A stretch of DNA of 64,000 nt from Atopobium sp. oral taxon 416 (GCF_018128285.1 NZ_CP072380.1:1550001-1614000), one strand, 5' to 3'. Counted from the stretch's first letter, positions 27,343 to 37,695 are shown. The notes: generated by a model from the sequence alone, not told the origin. Program-made: numbers and translations.

Positions 27343-29919
27343 ATGGCCGATACCTCTCACGATACACCCGAGGAAAACATTCCTGTCTACGATGCCCGCA
27401 AGATCGAAGAAAAGTGGCAGAAGATCTGGGACAACGAACAGCTCTACAAGACGGACACCGATCCGAACAAACCGAAGAAGTATGTCCTCGAGATGTTCCC
27501 ATATCCCTCCGGCGACCTGCACATGGGCCATGCCCGCAACTATTCGATCGGCGATGCAATGGCACGCCAGGCCCGTATGCGCGGCTACGATGTCCTGCAT
27601 CCGATGGGCTTTGATGCCTTCGGCCTGCCAGCGGAGAACGCCGCAATCAAGCACCACACCCAGGCGGCCAAGTGGACCTATGAGAACATCCACAATGCGG
27701 TAACAACGATGCATCGCATGGGCTTCAGTTATGACTACAACCGCATGTTCAACACCTGCGACCCTGAGTACTACAAGTGGGGTCAGTGGATGTTCATCGA
27801 GATGTGGAAGCGCGGGCTTGCCTACCGTAAGACCTCCCCGGTGAACTGGTGCCCCCACTGCAAGACCGTCCTTGCAAACGAGCAGGTCGTCGACGGCCGG
27901 TGCTGGCGCTGCGGCTCCATCCCCGAGAAGCACAATCTGAGCCAGTGGTACCTGAAGATCACTGACTATGCACAGGAGCTCTTGGACGATCTGGACAAGC
28001 TCAAAGGTTGGCCTGAGAACGTCAAAGCACAGCAGAGAAACTGGATCGGCCGCTCTGAAGGTGCAGAGATCGATTTCACCCTGATTGACAAAGATGGGAA
28101 GACCCCAACTGACCGTAAGATTACGGTTTACACAACCCGTGCGGATACCCTGTTCGGTGTCAGCTTCATGGTACTGCCGCCGGAGAGTGACTTTGCGCTC
28201 GAGCTTGTCAAAGGGACCCTGTACGAGGAGGACTATCAGAAGTTGAGAAAGGCGACTGAGCAGGTTTCCTCTGTCGACCGTCAGGGCACCAACCGTGAGA
28301 AGCACGGCGTCTTTACCGGCCGCTACACGCAGAACCCGGTCACCGGCACCAATGTCCCCATCTGGGTGGCGGACTACGTCCTGCTCGACTACGGCACCGG
28401 CGCGGTTATGGGCGTACCCTGCGGCGACCAGCGTGACTTCGACTTTGCCCGCAAGTACCATCTGCCGATTCCTCCGATCATCCTGCAGAAGAACGATAAG
28501 CTCTACGACCAGCTGAAGGATCAGAAGGAGATGAAGGTCACTGACGTCGATTGGGATCAGGCAATGGCGGCAGAGGGCTATCTCGTGCAATCCGGTGAGT
28601 TCACCGGCATGAAGGGCGGCAAGCGCTCTGAGGCGGTCAAGGCCGTCACCAAGTGGCTCGAAGATCACCACTGCGGACGCGCAAAGGTCCAATACCGCCT
28701 GCGTGACTGGCTGATCAGTCGTCAGCGCTACTGGGGCAACCCGATCCCGATGATCCACTGCGACCACTGCGGTGATGTGCCGGTCCCGGAGGATCAGCTT
28801 CCGGTGAAGCTCCCGGAGAACCTGAACCTGGGTGCAGGCGATACCCTGGCTGAGTGCAAGGAATTCTACGAGACGACCTGTCCCAAGTGTGGGCATCCCG
28901 CGAAGCGCATCACCGATACGATGGATACCTTCACGGATTCCAGCTGGTATTTCCTGCGCTACTGCGATCCACACAACGACAAGGAGCCATTCGACAAGAA
29001 GAAAGTCCAGCGCTGGATGCCGGTCGATAACTATATCGGTGGCATTGAACACGCGATTCTGCACCTGCTCTACTCACGTTTCTGGACCAAGGTTCTGCGC
29101 GATATGGGTCTTGTCGATTTCGATGAGCCGTTCACGAATCTGCTGTGCCAAGGCATGGTTAAGGACTCCAATGGCGAGACGATGTCCAAGTCTAAGGGCA
29201 ATGTCGTACCGCCTTCGAGCGTGGTCGATCCGTACGGTGCTGACACGATGCGCCTCGCAATCCTCTTTATCGCCCCACCTGAGAAGGACTTCAGCTGGGA
29301 TGAGGATGCCGTGGCAGGCTGCAACCGCTTCCTCAAGCGTGCCTGGAGAATCGTGTGGCTGCTGTGTGACCAGCGCGATACCGCAAACCCAGGTACTGTA
29401 AATCCGGATACCTTGGACAAACAGGAGAAGGTCCTCAACCAGGAGCTCAACCGCCTCGGCATCAAGTGCACCAACGAGTTTGACCACACGCAGTTCAACA
29501 CCGCTATCTCCTCTATCATGGAGCTGGTCAACGCGGCTTCGAGGTACGTGAACGCTACCAAGGCAGCAGAGCGTAACAATGCGCTGTGCCTGACAGTTGC
29601 CCGCACGATAGTGCTGATGATGGCACCGATTGCGCCGCACTGGTCAGAGGAGCTTTGGCATGAGGCACTGCAGCAGACCGGTTCTGTGTACAACGAGCCC
29701 TGGCCAACCCTCGACGAGAAGCAGGCACAGAGCGACACGATCGAGATCGCGGTTCAGGTTATGGGTAAGCTTCGCGGCCATGCTCAGGTCGCCAAGGATG
29801 CTTCCAAAGGTGTGGTTGAGGAGACTGCCAAGAAGGCAGTTGCCCACTATATCGAGGGAAAGACGATCCACAAGGTCATCGTCGTTCCGGGGCGTCTGGT
29901 CAACATCGTGGCTAACTAA
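27343..29919 (+). CDS. leuS: Leucyl-tRNA synthetase
   Basis: It charges tRNA-Leu. ATG 27343 follows an AGGAGG box by 6 bases; the protein is 858 residues. The HIGH-type motif is SGDLHMGHARNYS (about 51-63), a zinc-binding segment with CPHC and CWRCG lies near residues 165-190, the editing domain has VYTTRADTLFGVSF, and the KMSKS loop is ETMSKSKGNVV (about 613-623). No leader regulator is visible upstream. Downstream, 60 bases separate it from an IS3-family element. Confidence 0.98.
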   Translation: MADTSHDTPEENIPVYDARKIEEKWQKIWDNEQLYKTDTDPNKPKKYVLEMFPYPSGDLHMGHARNYSIGDAMARQARMRGYDVLHPMGFDAFGLPAENAAIKHHTQAAKWTYENIHNAVTTMHRMGFSYDYNRMFNTCDPEYYKWGQWMFIEMWKRGLAYRKTSPVNWCPHCKTVLANEQVVDGRCWRCGSIPEKHNLSQWYLKITDYAQELLDDLDKLKGWPENVKAQQRNWIGRSEGAEIDFTLIDKDGKTPTDRKITVYTTRADTLFGVSFMVLPPESDFALELVKGTLYEEDYQKLRKATEQVSSVDRQGTNREKHGVFTGRYTQNPVTGTNVPIWVADYVLLDYGTGAVMGVPCGDQRDFDFARKYHLPIPPIILQKNDKLYDQLKDQKEMKVTDVDWDQAMAAEGYLVQSGEFTGMKGGKRSEAVKAVTKWLEDHHCGRAKVQYRLRDWLISRQRYWGNPIPMIHCDHCGDVPVPEDQLPVKLPENLNLGAGDTLAECKEFYETTCPKCGHPAKRITDTMDTFTDSSWYFLRYCDPHNDKEPFDKKKVQRWMPVDNYIGGIEHAILHLLYSRFWTKVLRDMGLVDFDEPFTNLLCQGMVKDSNGETMSKSKGNVVPPSSVVDPYGADTMRLAILFIAPPEKDFSWDEDAVAGCNRFLKRAWRIVWLLCDQRDTANPGTVNPDTLDKQEKVLNQELNRLGIKCTNEFDHTQFNTAISSIMELVNAASRYVNATKAAERNNALCLTVARTIVLMMAPIAPHWSEELWHEALQQTGSVYNEPWPTLDEKQAQSDTIEIAVQVMGKLRGHAQVAKDASKGVVEETAKKAVAHYIEGKTIHKVIVVPGRLVNIVAN

Positions 29920-29980
29920 TGCGTTAGGGAAACGCTGATCAATGCCCGTGATTTCTCATATCAAATGCAACTTTTCAGAA

Positions 29981-30000
29981 GGGGGTGGCAACGGGAATCC
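29981..30000. repeat. IS3 copy B terminal inverted repeat (orfB end)
   Basis: GGGGGTGGCAACGGGAATCC matches the reverse complement of the other end (31477-31496) at 17 of 20 positions. The mismatches are at positions 9, 11 and 15. Confidence 0.8.
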
Positions 30001-30013
30001 ATACCTGTCTTCC

Positions 30014-31449
30014 CTAAGCCGCAAGCCCCAGGCTGCGCCTGTATTGGAGCGAGCCCATGCTCCCAAGCGACCTCTTCTGGAACTTCTCGTTGTGCCAGAC
30101 GATATGTCCGTCCATCTTTGCCTTCAGCTCATTCAGCGTGGCGTTCGTACAGCCCCTTCCATAGAATATATCGTTCTTCATGGTCCCGAAGATGCCCTCC
30201 ATGCGTAAGCTGTCCGGGCTGTAGCCCTTACGCGACTAGGAGCGTGTCATGCCCGCCTGTCTGCAGATGGCTCGCCACTTCTGGCCAGCGCTAGTGGCAG
30301 CTACAGTCCGAGTGGATCACCAGATGCCCGCGCTCTTGCTTGGTGGTGGTAAGCGCTGCTCTGGGCATGGAGTTGGCTATCTCGGCGCTCGGAGACCTTT
30401 AAGGGCCTCCAGCTCACGATCGCGCTGTCGAAGCAGTCGAGGATAGGGCTCAGGCAGAGCTTGCCGGCAGGTATCTCAAACTGCGTGACGCCCGAGAGCC
30501 ACAAGGAAGTTGGGAAGGCCTGCCGTAAAGTCGCACCCCACGAGATTTCCGGGATGCGCCGATATCTCACCCTCCTACGAGCTGTAGCCGCACTTCTTCT
30601 TGGGCATCCTGCGGGGCACCAGGCCTTCCTCGCGCATGGTGCGCGCTACCGTGCGCTCCCTGATACGAGCTCGTCCTTCATGCGTCTTTTGCCATACACG
30701 CTATCATTGGTATCGAACACGGCACAGATGCTCTCACGCAGCTTGGCATCCGGATCTCCCATTGCAATGGCGCCGGCTTGGTAGTGGTAGCTCAGCCTTA
30801 GGCAGAAAGAGTACGAACAGAAGCTCAAAAGAGCTTCCACTTCGGACGCAGGCTATCGCTTAGCAGCGTCTTCTTCCTGTTCGTCAGCTCGTTTTCCGAG
30901 GCGGCGCCCTTCCCTTTTCCCAAAAGCTCGCCTGTGCCCTGCATGGTATCTGAGCCTAAGCTCCGGCGACCGTATCTCGGCCTTAAGCTCGGCCTTGCGG
31001 ATCTTAAGCTCCCCGATCGTGGTGCCCTCTCCTGCGGATCCGTCCTCCCACGCGACGCTCCTTTTGCATGCCAGCTCCCGCCTTCACCTGTACAGTAAGG
31101 CACGGGCCCGATCCGGCCGCTTCGGCTGCCTCTTCCCGACGCTGAACGATCTTGCCGCTGTCGTCTTGCGCTCCACAGGCGCGAGCTCGTCAATCCAGCC
31201 GACAAGGACCTGAGAGCATCCTGGGTAGCCAAGCTCACGGTGGGTGAAGGATTGTATCTGCCATGGGAGAGATAGTGCTTTACAGCGGAGCGCTTCTGCC
31301 AAGCTGCCTTTGCCTGCCTCCCATTCCTTATACCATGCCACAAGTTGGACGCGACTCGGATATCCCAGCTCGCGTGGTGCGGCACCCACCTTCTCGCGTA
31401 CCTGACATAGAACTCTTTAGCTCTCGTCCTCTCCTGGAAGGTGTACATC
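30014..31449 (-). pseudogene. IS3-family transposase OrfA/OrfB pseudogene
   Basis: Reading from right to left, OrfA starts at about 31449 with MYTFQERTRAKEFYVRY, shifts frame to ELGYPSRVQLVAWYKEW and then WIDELAPVERK. OrfB pieces are SVYGKRRMKDEL (about 30700), SLWLSGVTQFEIPAGKL and SPILDCFDS (about 30430-30530), and FGTMKNDIFYGRG to LGLAA (30014-30190). In the first DDE block the expected Asp of TDVTEF is Gly, so even a frame-repaired protein would lack a catalytic residue. Confidence 0.75.
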
Positions 31450-31476
31450 TGTCCTCCAAACGTCACCATCTGGTAC

Positions 31477-31496
31477 GGATTTCCGCTACCACCCCC
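31477..31496. repeat. IS3 copy B terminal inverted repeat (orfA end)
   Basis: GGATTTCCGCTACCACCCCC is also found unchanged at 2048-2067, where it ends copy A. Outside it the two copies diverge completely, which fixes the element boundary. Confidence 0.85.
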
Positions 31497-31613
31497 GTCT
31501 GTGCTAATAGAATCGTTCCCCGTATCTGCGGTCATAAACGATTCATTACGATTGTTTGCCGTTGTGCTCTTTTGAGCAGCCTTCGTCTCAGTCTTCTGTG
31601 AGTTGTTTGTCAT
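31497..31613 (-). other. Orphan N-terminal reading frame cut by the IS3 end
   Basis: An ATG at 31613, within the last codons of the LysR gene in another frame, opens a frame of about 39 codons rich in Thr, Asn, Ser and Lys (MTNNSQKTETKAAQ and onward) that enters the IS3 terminal repeat. It may be the start of a gene once cotranscribed with the LysR gene and destroyed by the insertion. No continuation is found on the far side of the element, so this is uncertain. Confidence 0.3.
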
Positions 31614-32538
31614 CTTCTATATAGGTGCAGTCACTCGGATTCTCTTTGATGATCTGTCGCAAACGGGTGATGTAGCGCTTGAGGATCTCCGAGGGTTTAC
31701 GGTCACGGCGGATAATGTAGCCAACCCGCATGGTAGGGGCATCCACCAAAGGAATCGAGACGATGCCTGACTGCATCTCGTTGGAGAGCACGCCGGTTGA
31801 GAGGGTATAGCCGTCAAAGTGTGTAAGCAGACTCGTTAAGGTCCCCCGGTCAGAGTAACGAATCGTCTTCTTGTGTGGGAGCTGGGCTAAGGGTTCCTCC
31901 GCATAGTAGAAGGAGTTCTGGTTGCCCTGCTCGAAGGAATAGCGGGGATAGCTCTCGAGGTCCCCCGGTTTGATCAGCTTCTTGGAAGCCAAAGGATGCT
32001 GCTCACCCACAAAGACGTGCACATCTGCATCGAAGAGCGGGTGGAAATCGCACTGCGCATCCTGGAAGGCTTTGGTGAGCACAAGCTTGTTGAAGTCATC
32101 GAGGAAGAGGATGCCGATCTCGGCGCGGAAGTCGCGCACGTCGGAGATGATCTGGCCGGTCGCGGTTTCCCGCATCACCATATCGTAATCGTCCTGCTTG
32201 CACTCCTTCACTACGTCCACAAAGGCCTGGACAGAGAAGGCGTAGTGCTGGGCGGAAACTGCGAGATGCACATTGGGGGTAGAGCCTGGGGTAAGGCGGC
32301 GGATCAACATGTCTGCTTGCTCGACCACCTGCCGGGCATAGCCCAAAAGCTCAGTCCCTTCAGATGTCAGGTGTACACCGCGGTTAGAACGGGTAAAGAT
32401 CTGTATAGAGAATTCTTCTTCGAGATCATGGATTGCGGTCGAAACATTGGATTGGACGGTGTAGAGATTGTGAGCGGCAGCGTTGATGGAGCCGCATTCC
32501 GCTACTTCAATCAGGTAGCGCAGTTGTTGTATGGTCAT
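31588..32538 (-). CDS. LysR-family transcriptional regulator
   Basis: The 316-residue protein has an N-terminal winged helix-turn-helix (residues 1-60: QQLRYLIEVAECGSINAAA, VSTAIHDLEEE) and a periplasmic-binding-protein-like effector domain from about residue 90. Its ligand and targets are unknown. It is divergent from rimP across about 150 bases. LysR proteins usually control a neighbouring divergent gene, but rimP-nusA is a core operon, and the gene once downstream seems to have been lost to the IS3 insertion. The true target may therefore lie elsewhere. Confidence 0.9.
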   Translation of the reverse strand: MTIQQLRYLIEVAECGSINAAAHNLYTVQSNVSTAIHDLEEEFSIQIFTRSNRGVHLTSEGTELLGYARQVVEQADMLIRRLTPGSTPNVHLAVSAQHYAFSVQAFVDVVKECKQDDYDMVMRETATGQIISDVRDFRAEIGILFLDDFNKLVLTKAFQDAQCDFHPLFDADVHVFVGEQHPLASKKLIKPGDLESYPRYSFEQGNQNSFYYAEEPLAQLPHKKTIRYSDRGTLTSLLTHFDGYTLSTGVLSNEMQSGIVSIPLVDAPTMRVGYIIRRDRKPSEILKRYITRLRQIIKENPSDCTYIEDDKQLTED

Positions 32539-32620
32539 CGATTTATAGCTTTCTTCGTGCAGGTTTGACGATACATAGGGTTATGTATTAGACTACTACT
32601 GCTAAAGTTTAATCGTAGAA

Positions 32621-32656
32621 GGAAGTGGGGTGGAGTTGTTTCGCCCCGCTTCCTTT
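32621..32656 (+). terminator. Hairpin in the rimP leader
   Basis: GGAAGTGGGG (32621-32630) pairs with CCCCGCTTCC (32644-32653), with one wobble, and TTT follows. It lies 30 bases before the rimP start, downstream of any LysR/rimP divergent promoter. It could attenuate the rimP-nusA-infB operon, whose leader is regulated in several bacteria, or simply insulate it. Confidence 0.5.
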
Positions 32657-32685
32657 GTTATGTAGTGCAAAAAGGAGGGGAGTAT

Positions 32686-33207
32686 ATGCTGACCAGTCCT
32701 CAGGAGCAAAGGATCATCGATGCTCTCGAGCCAGAGGCTCACGCCCATGGGATTGATATTGTCGATGTCTCGATCGTAGGTTCCAAAGGGGCTCCGATCG
32801 TGGATATCAGGATCGACCACGCCGATGAGGCTACGCCGACGATCACACTCGACGAGATAAGCGCCCAAAGCGATTGGATCAACACTGTGATCGATGCGCT
32901 GGACCCCTTCCCAAGCTCCTACACGCTTGAGATCTCTTCGCCTGGCATGGAGCGCCCCCTGCGCACCCCGCATGACTTTGAGCGGTTTGCCGGCGAGCAG
33001 GTTGCGATCCAGACCACGAACACCGAAGGTCGCAGGCGTTGGAGCGGCACACTCAAAGGTTTCGTGGATGAGCACGTGGTGATCGTAAGCGACGAGGGTG
33101 AGAAGTCATTTACGCTCGAGGAGCTCAAAAGCTGCACCATCAAACCCGACTTCGACGCACACAAAGGCAAAAAGGATTCGAATACCAAGAAGAACAAGAA
33201 GAAATAG
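32686..33207 (+). CDS. rimP: Ribosome maturation factor RimP
   Basis: The 173-residue protein is needed for 30S subunit maturation. ATG 32686 follows AAAGGAGGGG. The N-terminal alpha/beta domain includes VDVSIVGSKGAPIVDIRID and the conserved YTLEISSPGMERPL (about 80-93), followed by an SH3-like domain and a Lys-rich tail. It heads the classic rimP-nusA-infB-rbfA-truB-ribF order; here dnaG and rpoD follow in the same direction. Confidence 0.94.
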   Translation: MLTSPQEQRIIDALEPEAHAHGIDIVDVSIVGSKGAPIVDIRIDHADEATPTITLDEISAQSDWINTVIDALDPFPSSYTLEISSPGMERPLRTPHDFERFAGEQVAIQTTNTEGRRRWSGTLKGFVDEHVVIVSDEGEKSFTLEELKSCTIKPDFDAHKGKKDSNTKKNKKK

Positions 33208-33227
33208 CTGAAGGGGAGGCAAGCGCT

Positions 33228-34499
33228 ATGGCGTCTGAAATGATGGAAGCGTTGAGCGAGCTGTGCGAAGAGAAGCACCTCGATCAGTTGGAACTATTGG
33301 ATAATCTGGAAAAATCGTTAGCGAAGAGCTACACGGACATCATGCACCTCGACTGGGGCGCCCGCGTCACGATCGACAAGCAGACGGGTAAGATCTACGT
33401 CTACAAGCTTGAGCCGATCGATGACTCCTGGAACGATGAGACGGGTGAGTTCGAGGACTTCGAGGAGATCGACGTCACGCCGAAGGACACGAGCCGCTTT
33501 GCGGCGCAGCAGGCCAAGGCGGAGATCAACAACATGGTGAGAAAGCGGGCTCGCGAGGACATCTACGAGGAGTTCTCCGGCCGTATCGGTGACATTATCA
33601 CCGGCACCGTGATCCAGACCACCCCGAGCTTCACGATCGTCAAGATCCGTGACGGGGTTGAGGCGGAGCTGCCGTACTTCGACACCCGCCGGTTCCCGGG
33701 CGAGCGCAACGAGCGCCCGTTTGGGGAGCACTATGCGCACAACCAGCGTATCAAGGCGATCATCGTCGACGTGCGTGACCCGAACTCGACGCAGCCACCC
33801 GTTCGCGGTGAGCGTCAGCGTCCACCCATTGTCATCTCCCGTACGCACCCCAATCTGATCGCAAAGCTCTTTGAGCTTGAAGTGCCGGAGGTCTACGAGA
33901 AGACCGTTGTCGTGAACTCAGTTGCACGTGACCCGGGCATCCGCTCAAAGGTCGCGGTCTCGAGCAACGATGAATATCTGGACGCTGTGGGCGCCTGCGT
34001 GGGACCTCAGGGCAGCCGTGTGCGCGCGGTGGTCTCTGAACTTAGGGGCGAGCGCGTCGATGTGGTCCTGTGGGACGACGATCCAGCCAAGCGCGTCGCC
34101 AATGCCCTGTCACCGGCCAAAGTGTCAAAGGCACTTGTTGATCCGAATCCGGACTCCAACTACTGCACGGTGATCGTTCCAGATGACCAGCTTTCGCTCG
34201 CTATCGGCAAAGAAGGGCAGAATGCCCGCCTAGCTGCACGGCTCACCGGCTACCACATTGATATCAAGAATGAGACCCTCGCTAAGAACATCATCGCCGA
34301 AGCGCACGCAAAGCAGCATGAGGAAGCGCCGACGCTGACAGACGAAGAGGCAGACACCGAGAAGGCCCACCGTTGTGAGTATGTGGGGCCCAATGGTGTC
34401 AGATGCCGCAACATGGCGCGCCCCGGCTCTCACTACTGCGGGATTCACGAGAAGTTGATGAACGCCGAGGTATCGGATGACCCTGACTCGCTGATCTAA
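33228..34499 (+). CDS. nusA: Transcription termination/antitermination factor NusA with a C-terminal Cys/His tail
   Basis: The 423-residue protein modulates RNA polymerase pausing, termination and antitermination. In order it has the N-terminal polymerase-binding domain (1-125), an S1 domain (GDIITGTVIQTTPSFTIVK, about 127-200) and two KH domains (DPGIRSKVAV, GACVGPQGSRVRAV, then SLAIGKEGQNARLAARLTG). Unusually, residues 383-407 form C-x9-C-x10-C-x2-H (ending GSHYCGIH), like small zinc-binding modules found at the ends of other proteins. The ylxR gene that normally follows nusA is absent: infB begins 58 bases later. Confidence 0.95.
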   Translation: MASEMMEALSELCEEKHLDQLELLDNLEKSLAKSYTDIMHLDWGARVTIDKQTGKIYVYKLEPIDDSWNDETGEFEDFEEIDVTPKDTSRFAAQQAKAEINNMVRKRAREDIYEEFSGRIGDIITGTVIQTTPSFTIVKIRDGVEAELPYFDTRRFPGERNERPFGEHYAHNQRIKAIIVDVRDPNSTQPPVRGERQRPPIVISRTHPNLIAKLFELEVPEVYEKTVVVNSVARDPGIRSKVAVSSNDEYLDAVGACVGPQGSRVRAVVSELRGERVDVVLWDDDPAKRVANALSPAKVSKALVDPNPDSNYCTVIVPDDQLSLAIGKEGQNARLAARLTGYHIDIKNETLAKNIIAEAHAKQHEEAPTLTDEEADTEKAHRCEYVGPNGVRCRNMARPGSHYCGIHEKLMNAEVSDDPDSLI

Positions 34500-34557
34500 G
34501 GGGTGTGGGCAGCAGATCATTTGGTACCATCTTGAATAGGCTAAGAAAGGTGTTTTA

Positions 34558-37284
34558 ATGGCAAAAACCCGTGTGCACGATTTAGCAAAAGAGTTCGGTA
34601 TGACCAGCAAGGAGATGCTGGCTTACCTGAAGAAGGAGAAGATTCCCGCCAAGTCTGCTTCCTCCACACTCCAAGATGTCTACGTGAACCTTGTCCGCAA
34701 GAAGCTGAAGCCGGTCGCTGAGGCCCATGCGAAGGAGATTGCGGCGGAAAAGAAGGAGGAGAAGCAGGTAGAAGCTGCCAAAGAGGCAGAGGAAAAGAAG
34801 AGGGCTGAGGCTGAGCGCATCGCTGCCGAGAAGCGCCGTGCCCACGAGCGCGCGATCGAGAAGAAGCGCAAGGAGCAGGCCGCCAAGAAGAAGGCCGAGG
34901 AAGAGCGCGTCGCCGAGGAGAAGGCAAAAGCCGAAGAGGCCAAGAAGAAGGCCGAGGATAATGCTCCGAAGTCTATCCCGTCCTTCACGAGCCTGCTTGA
35001 CCAGATCGCCCAGCAGGAAAAGGTCCTGGAGAAGAAGCAGGAGGAGAAGAAGGCCAAGGAGTCCCAGGAGCACGAGCGTTCGAACGGTAGGCACCGTTCG
35101 ACCCGCTCTGAGCGCTCAGAGCGCAATGACCGCGGCAACAACCGCGGCGGGCGCAACAACGAGGAGCGCAATGATCACTCCCACTCAAGAGGTCGTCAGG
35201 GCTTCTCGATGGACGAGATCCGCCGCCAGGCCAACGCGACGCCCTACAGCAACGACGAGCGTCCGGGCAGCCGTGGCGAGAGCAGACGTCGCTCCAAGCG
35301 CAATAAGCGCCGCAACAACGACGAGAGTGAAGATCGCTACGCACGTATGGCACGCGCTGCGGAGGAGTACAACCGCGAGCACGTCCTCGAGGAGGCCCGT
35401 GAGGCCGTGGAGGAAGCTACGCGTGAGTCCACCGGTCGCCGTAAGCGCCGTAAGGAGCGCCGCGTCAAGCAGAAGAAGGAGGCTGAGAAGGAGAAGAAGA
35501 TCGAAGAGGCCAGGAAGAACGACCAGGACCTCTCTCAGATCGACACGATCAAGGTACCTTCCGGTGCGACCGTCGCTCAGCTTGCCGACCTCCTGAAGGT
35601 CCCCGCCAACGATATTATCAAGCGCCTGTTCCTGTTGGGGACGCCGCTGACGATGACGCAAAGTATGACGGACGATCAGATCGAACTGATCGCCGACGAC
35701 TTGGGCCGCGATGTGAAGGTCATGACGAAAGAGGAGGAGAACTCCTTCACCTTCTACGACGATCCGAAGGATCTGAAACCCAGACCGCCCGTGGTCACCG
35801 TGATGGGCCACGTCGACCACGGCAAGACCTCGCTTTTGGATGCGATCCGCCACACCGGCGTCGCTGAGGAGGAGGCTGGCGGCATCACACAGGCGATCGG
35901 GGCTTCACAGGTCAAGATTCACGGCCGTACTATCACCTTCATCGATACCCCGGGCCACGCAACCTTTACCGCAATGCGTGCCCGTGGCGCGAAGGTCACC
36001 GATATCGTTATTCTGATCGTCGCTGCCGACGACGGCGTGATGCCCCAGACCATTGAGTCCATCCACCACGCACAGGCCGCCAAGGTGCCGATCATCGTCG
36101 CAGTCAACAAGATCGATAAGCCGGGCGCAGACCCGCAGCGGGTCCGCCAGCAGCTCACCGAGTATGGTCTCGTACCAGAAGAGTGGGGCGGCGATACGAT
36201 GTTCTGCGACATCTCTGCAAAGAAGCGCATCGGTATCGACAACCTGCTCGAGTCCATCCTGCTTGAGGCGGATGTCCTCGAGCTCAAAGCCAACCCAGAT
36301 ACCTTCGCCTCCGGCTATGTGCTCGAGGCAAAGCTCGATAAGGGCCGTGGCTCCGTCGCAACCCTCTTGATCAACCGCGGCACCCTGCATGTGGGTGACT
36401 ACATGGTCGCAGGCTTGGCCTACGGCCGCGTCCGCGCGATGCTCGACCAACACGGCAACCCGGTCAAGGCTGCGATGCCTTCTGACCCAGTTGAGGTATT
36501 GGGCCTGCAGCAGGTACCGGACGCCGGTGACGAGTTCCGCATCTTCGACGATGAGCGCGATGCACGCGGCTTGGCTGAGCAACGTCAGCTCAAGGCTCGC
36601 ATCGAAGAGCAGAACAAGGCAAAGCACGTCACCCTTGAGAACCTCTTCGACACGATGGAGGAGTCCGAGGTGAAAGAACTCAACCTGATCGTGAAGGCTG
36701 ACGTCCAGGGCTCCATCGAGGCGCTGGTTGACGGCCTCTCTAAGCTCGATCAGTCTGAGGTGCGCATCAACGTGATCCACTCCGCGGTCGGCGCGATCAA
36801 CGAGACCGATGTGTTGCTGGCTGACGCCTCCAACGCGATCATCATCGGCTTCGGTGTCCGCCCGGATGCGAAGGCGCGCCAGGCAGCTGAGAAGGCCGGC
36901 GTCGAGATCCGTACCTACAAGGTCATCTATCAGGCTCTCGAGGATATCGACAAGGCCCGTATCGGTATGCTGAAACCGACCGAGAAGGAAATCCAGACTG
37001 CAACGATCGAAGTCCGTCAGACCTATAAGGTTCCGAAGGTCGGTGTCGCTGCAGGCTGCATGGTACAGGAAGGTGAGGTTGCCGCCACTGACCAAGTTCG
37101 TTTAGTGAGAGATGGCATCGTGGTGTATGATGGCACGATCGCATCCCTTCGTCGGTATAAGGATGAGGTCAAGAGCGTCAAGGCCGGCTTCGAATGCGGT
37201 ATCTCGCTCCAGGACTTCCAGGACATCCATATCGGCGATACACTCGAGAGTTACAAGATCGTGGAAGTCAAATGCAGCAAGTAG
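34558..37284 (+). CDS. infB: Translation initiation factor IF-2
   Basis: This 908-residue GTPase brings fMet-tRNA to the 30S subunit and promotes subunit joining. An IF2N domain (1-55) is followed by a roughly 250-residue Lys/Glu/Arg/Ala-rich linker and a second IF2N domain (about 325-375). The G domain starts with [14 protein letters not shown] (about 417), then [17 protein letters not shown] and SAKK. Domains II-IV complete the protein. The long charged linker accounts for the large size, as in other actinobacteria. Confidence 0.97.
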   Translation: MAKTRVHDLAKEFGMTSKEMLAYLKKEKIPAKSASSTLQDVYVNLVRKKLKPVAEAHAKEIAAEKKEEKQVEAAKEAEEKKRAEAERIAAEKRRAHERAIEKKRKEQAAKKKAEEERVAEEKAKAEEAKKKAEDNAPKSIPSFTSLLDQIAQQEKVLEKKQEEKKAKESQEHERSNGRHRSTRSERSERNDRGNNRGGRNNEERNDHSHSRGRQGFSMDEIRRQANATPYSNDERPGSRGESRRRSKRNKRRNNDESEDRYARMARAAEEYNREHVLEEAREAVEEATRESTGRRKRRKERRVKQKKEAEKEKKIEEARKNDQDLSQIDTIKVPSGATVAQLADLLKVPANDIIKRLFLLGTPLTMTQSMTDDQIELIADDLGRDVKVMTKEEENSFTFYDDPKDLKPRPPVVTVMGHVDHGKTSLLDAIRHTGVAEEEAGGITQAIGASQVKIHGRTITFIDTPGHATFTAMRARGAKVTDIVILIVAADDGVMPQTIESIHHAQAAKVPIIVAVNKIDKPGADPQRVRQQLTEYGLVPEEWGGDTMFCDISAKKRIGIDNLLESILLEADVLELKANPDTFASGYVLEAKLDKGRGSVATLLINRGTLHVGDYMVAGLAYGRVRAMLDQHGNPVKAAMPSDPVEVLGLQQVPDAGDEFRIFDDERDARGLAEQRQLKARIEEQNKAKHVTLENLFDTMEESEVKELNLIVKADVQGSIEALVDGLSKLDQSEVRINVIHSAVGAINETDVLLADASNAIIIGFGVRPDAKARQAAEKAGVEIRTYKVIYQALEDIDKARIGMLKPTEKEIQTATIEVRQTYKVPKVGVAAGCMVQEGEVAATDQVRLVRDGIVVYDGTIASLRRYKDEVKSVKAGFECGISLQDFQDIHIGDTLESYKIVEVKCSK

Positions 37285-37290
37285 GTTTGT

Positions 37291-37695
37291 ATGAAGCAGA
37301 ACAGAAATTCTCGCCGTATCAACGAGCAGGCGCGCGAGAAGTTGGCAAATATTCTGTTGCTTGATATCGTCGACCCTGACCTCGCGCTCGTCACGGTGAC
37401 GGGCGCTGAGGTCGCGACCGACAAGTCCTTCATGCGCGTGTATGTAAGTTGCGCCGCTGACCGCTATGAGAGGGTTATGGCAGCGCTTAACCGCGCAAAG
37501 GGAAGAATCCGTACGCTCTTCAGTCACTCCGTCAACTGGAGACGGACCCCAGAGATCGAATTCGTGATCGATACCTCAGCAGATCAAGCGGAAGAAATTG
37601 CTCGTGCCCTCAAGAACATACCCCCGACCCTGAGCGTTGAGAAGGATGAGGATGGGTACCCCATTGAGGAGAGCTCGTCTTCTGACGATGAATAG
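37291..37695 (+). CDS. rbfA: Ribosome-binding factor A
   Basis: The 134-residue KH-like protein assists late 30S assembly and 16S 5'-end maturation. Typical features are the RRINEQAREKLANILL start, VTVTGAEVATDKSFMRVYVSC, and a C-terminal VNWRRTPEIEFVID with an acidic tail. It starts 6 bases after infB and its end overlaps the next gene by 8 bases. Confidence 0.93.
   Translation: MKQNRNSRRINEQAREKLANILLLDIVDPDLALVTVTGAEVATDKSFMRVYVSCAADRYERVMAALNRAKGRIRTLFSHSVNWRRTPEIEFVIDTSADQAEEIARALKNIPPTLSVEKDEDGYPIEESSSSDDE

Larger units (their letters stand above)
29981..31496 (-). mobile_element. Full-length inactive IS3-family element (copy B)
   Basis: The 1516-bp element is bounded by imperfect 20-bp inverted repeats that match at 17 positions. 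Its orfA end is shared with the fragment at 1627-2067. On the minus strand it encodes OrfA-like blocks and then OrfB, in many broken frames. I see no matching target duplication at the two edges, so either it is old or a deletion followed insertion. It lies between leuS and the 3' end of a LysR gene. Confidence 0.8.

Noticed and set aside
27217-29064. Open frame of about 615 codons on the minus strand opposite leuS
   Set aside because: It is antisense to a certain leuS gene; the composition is a by-product of leuS codon usage and no domain is seen.
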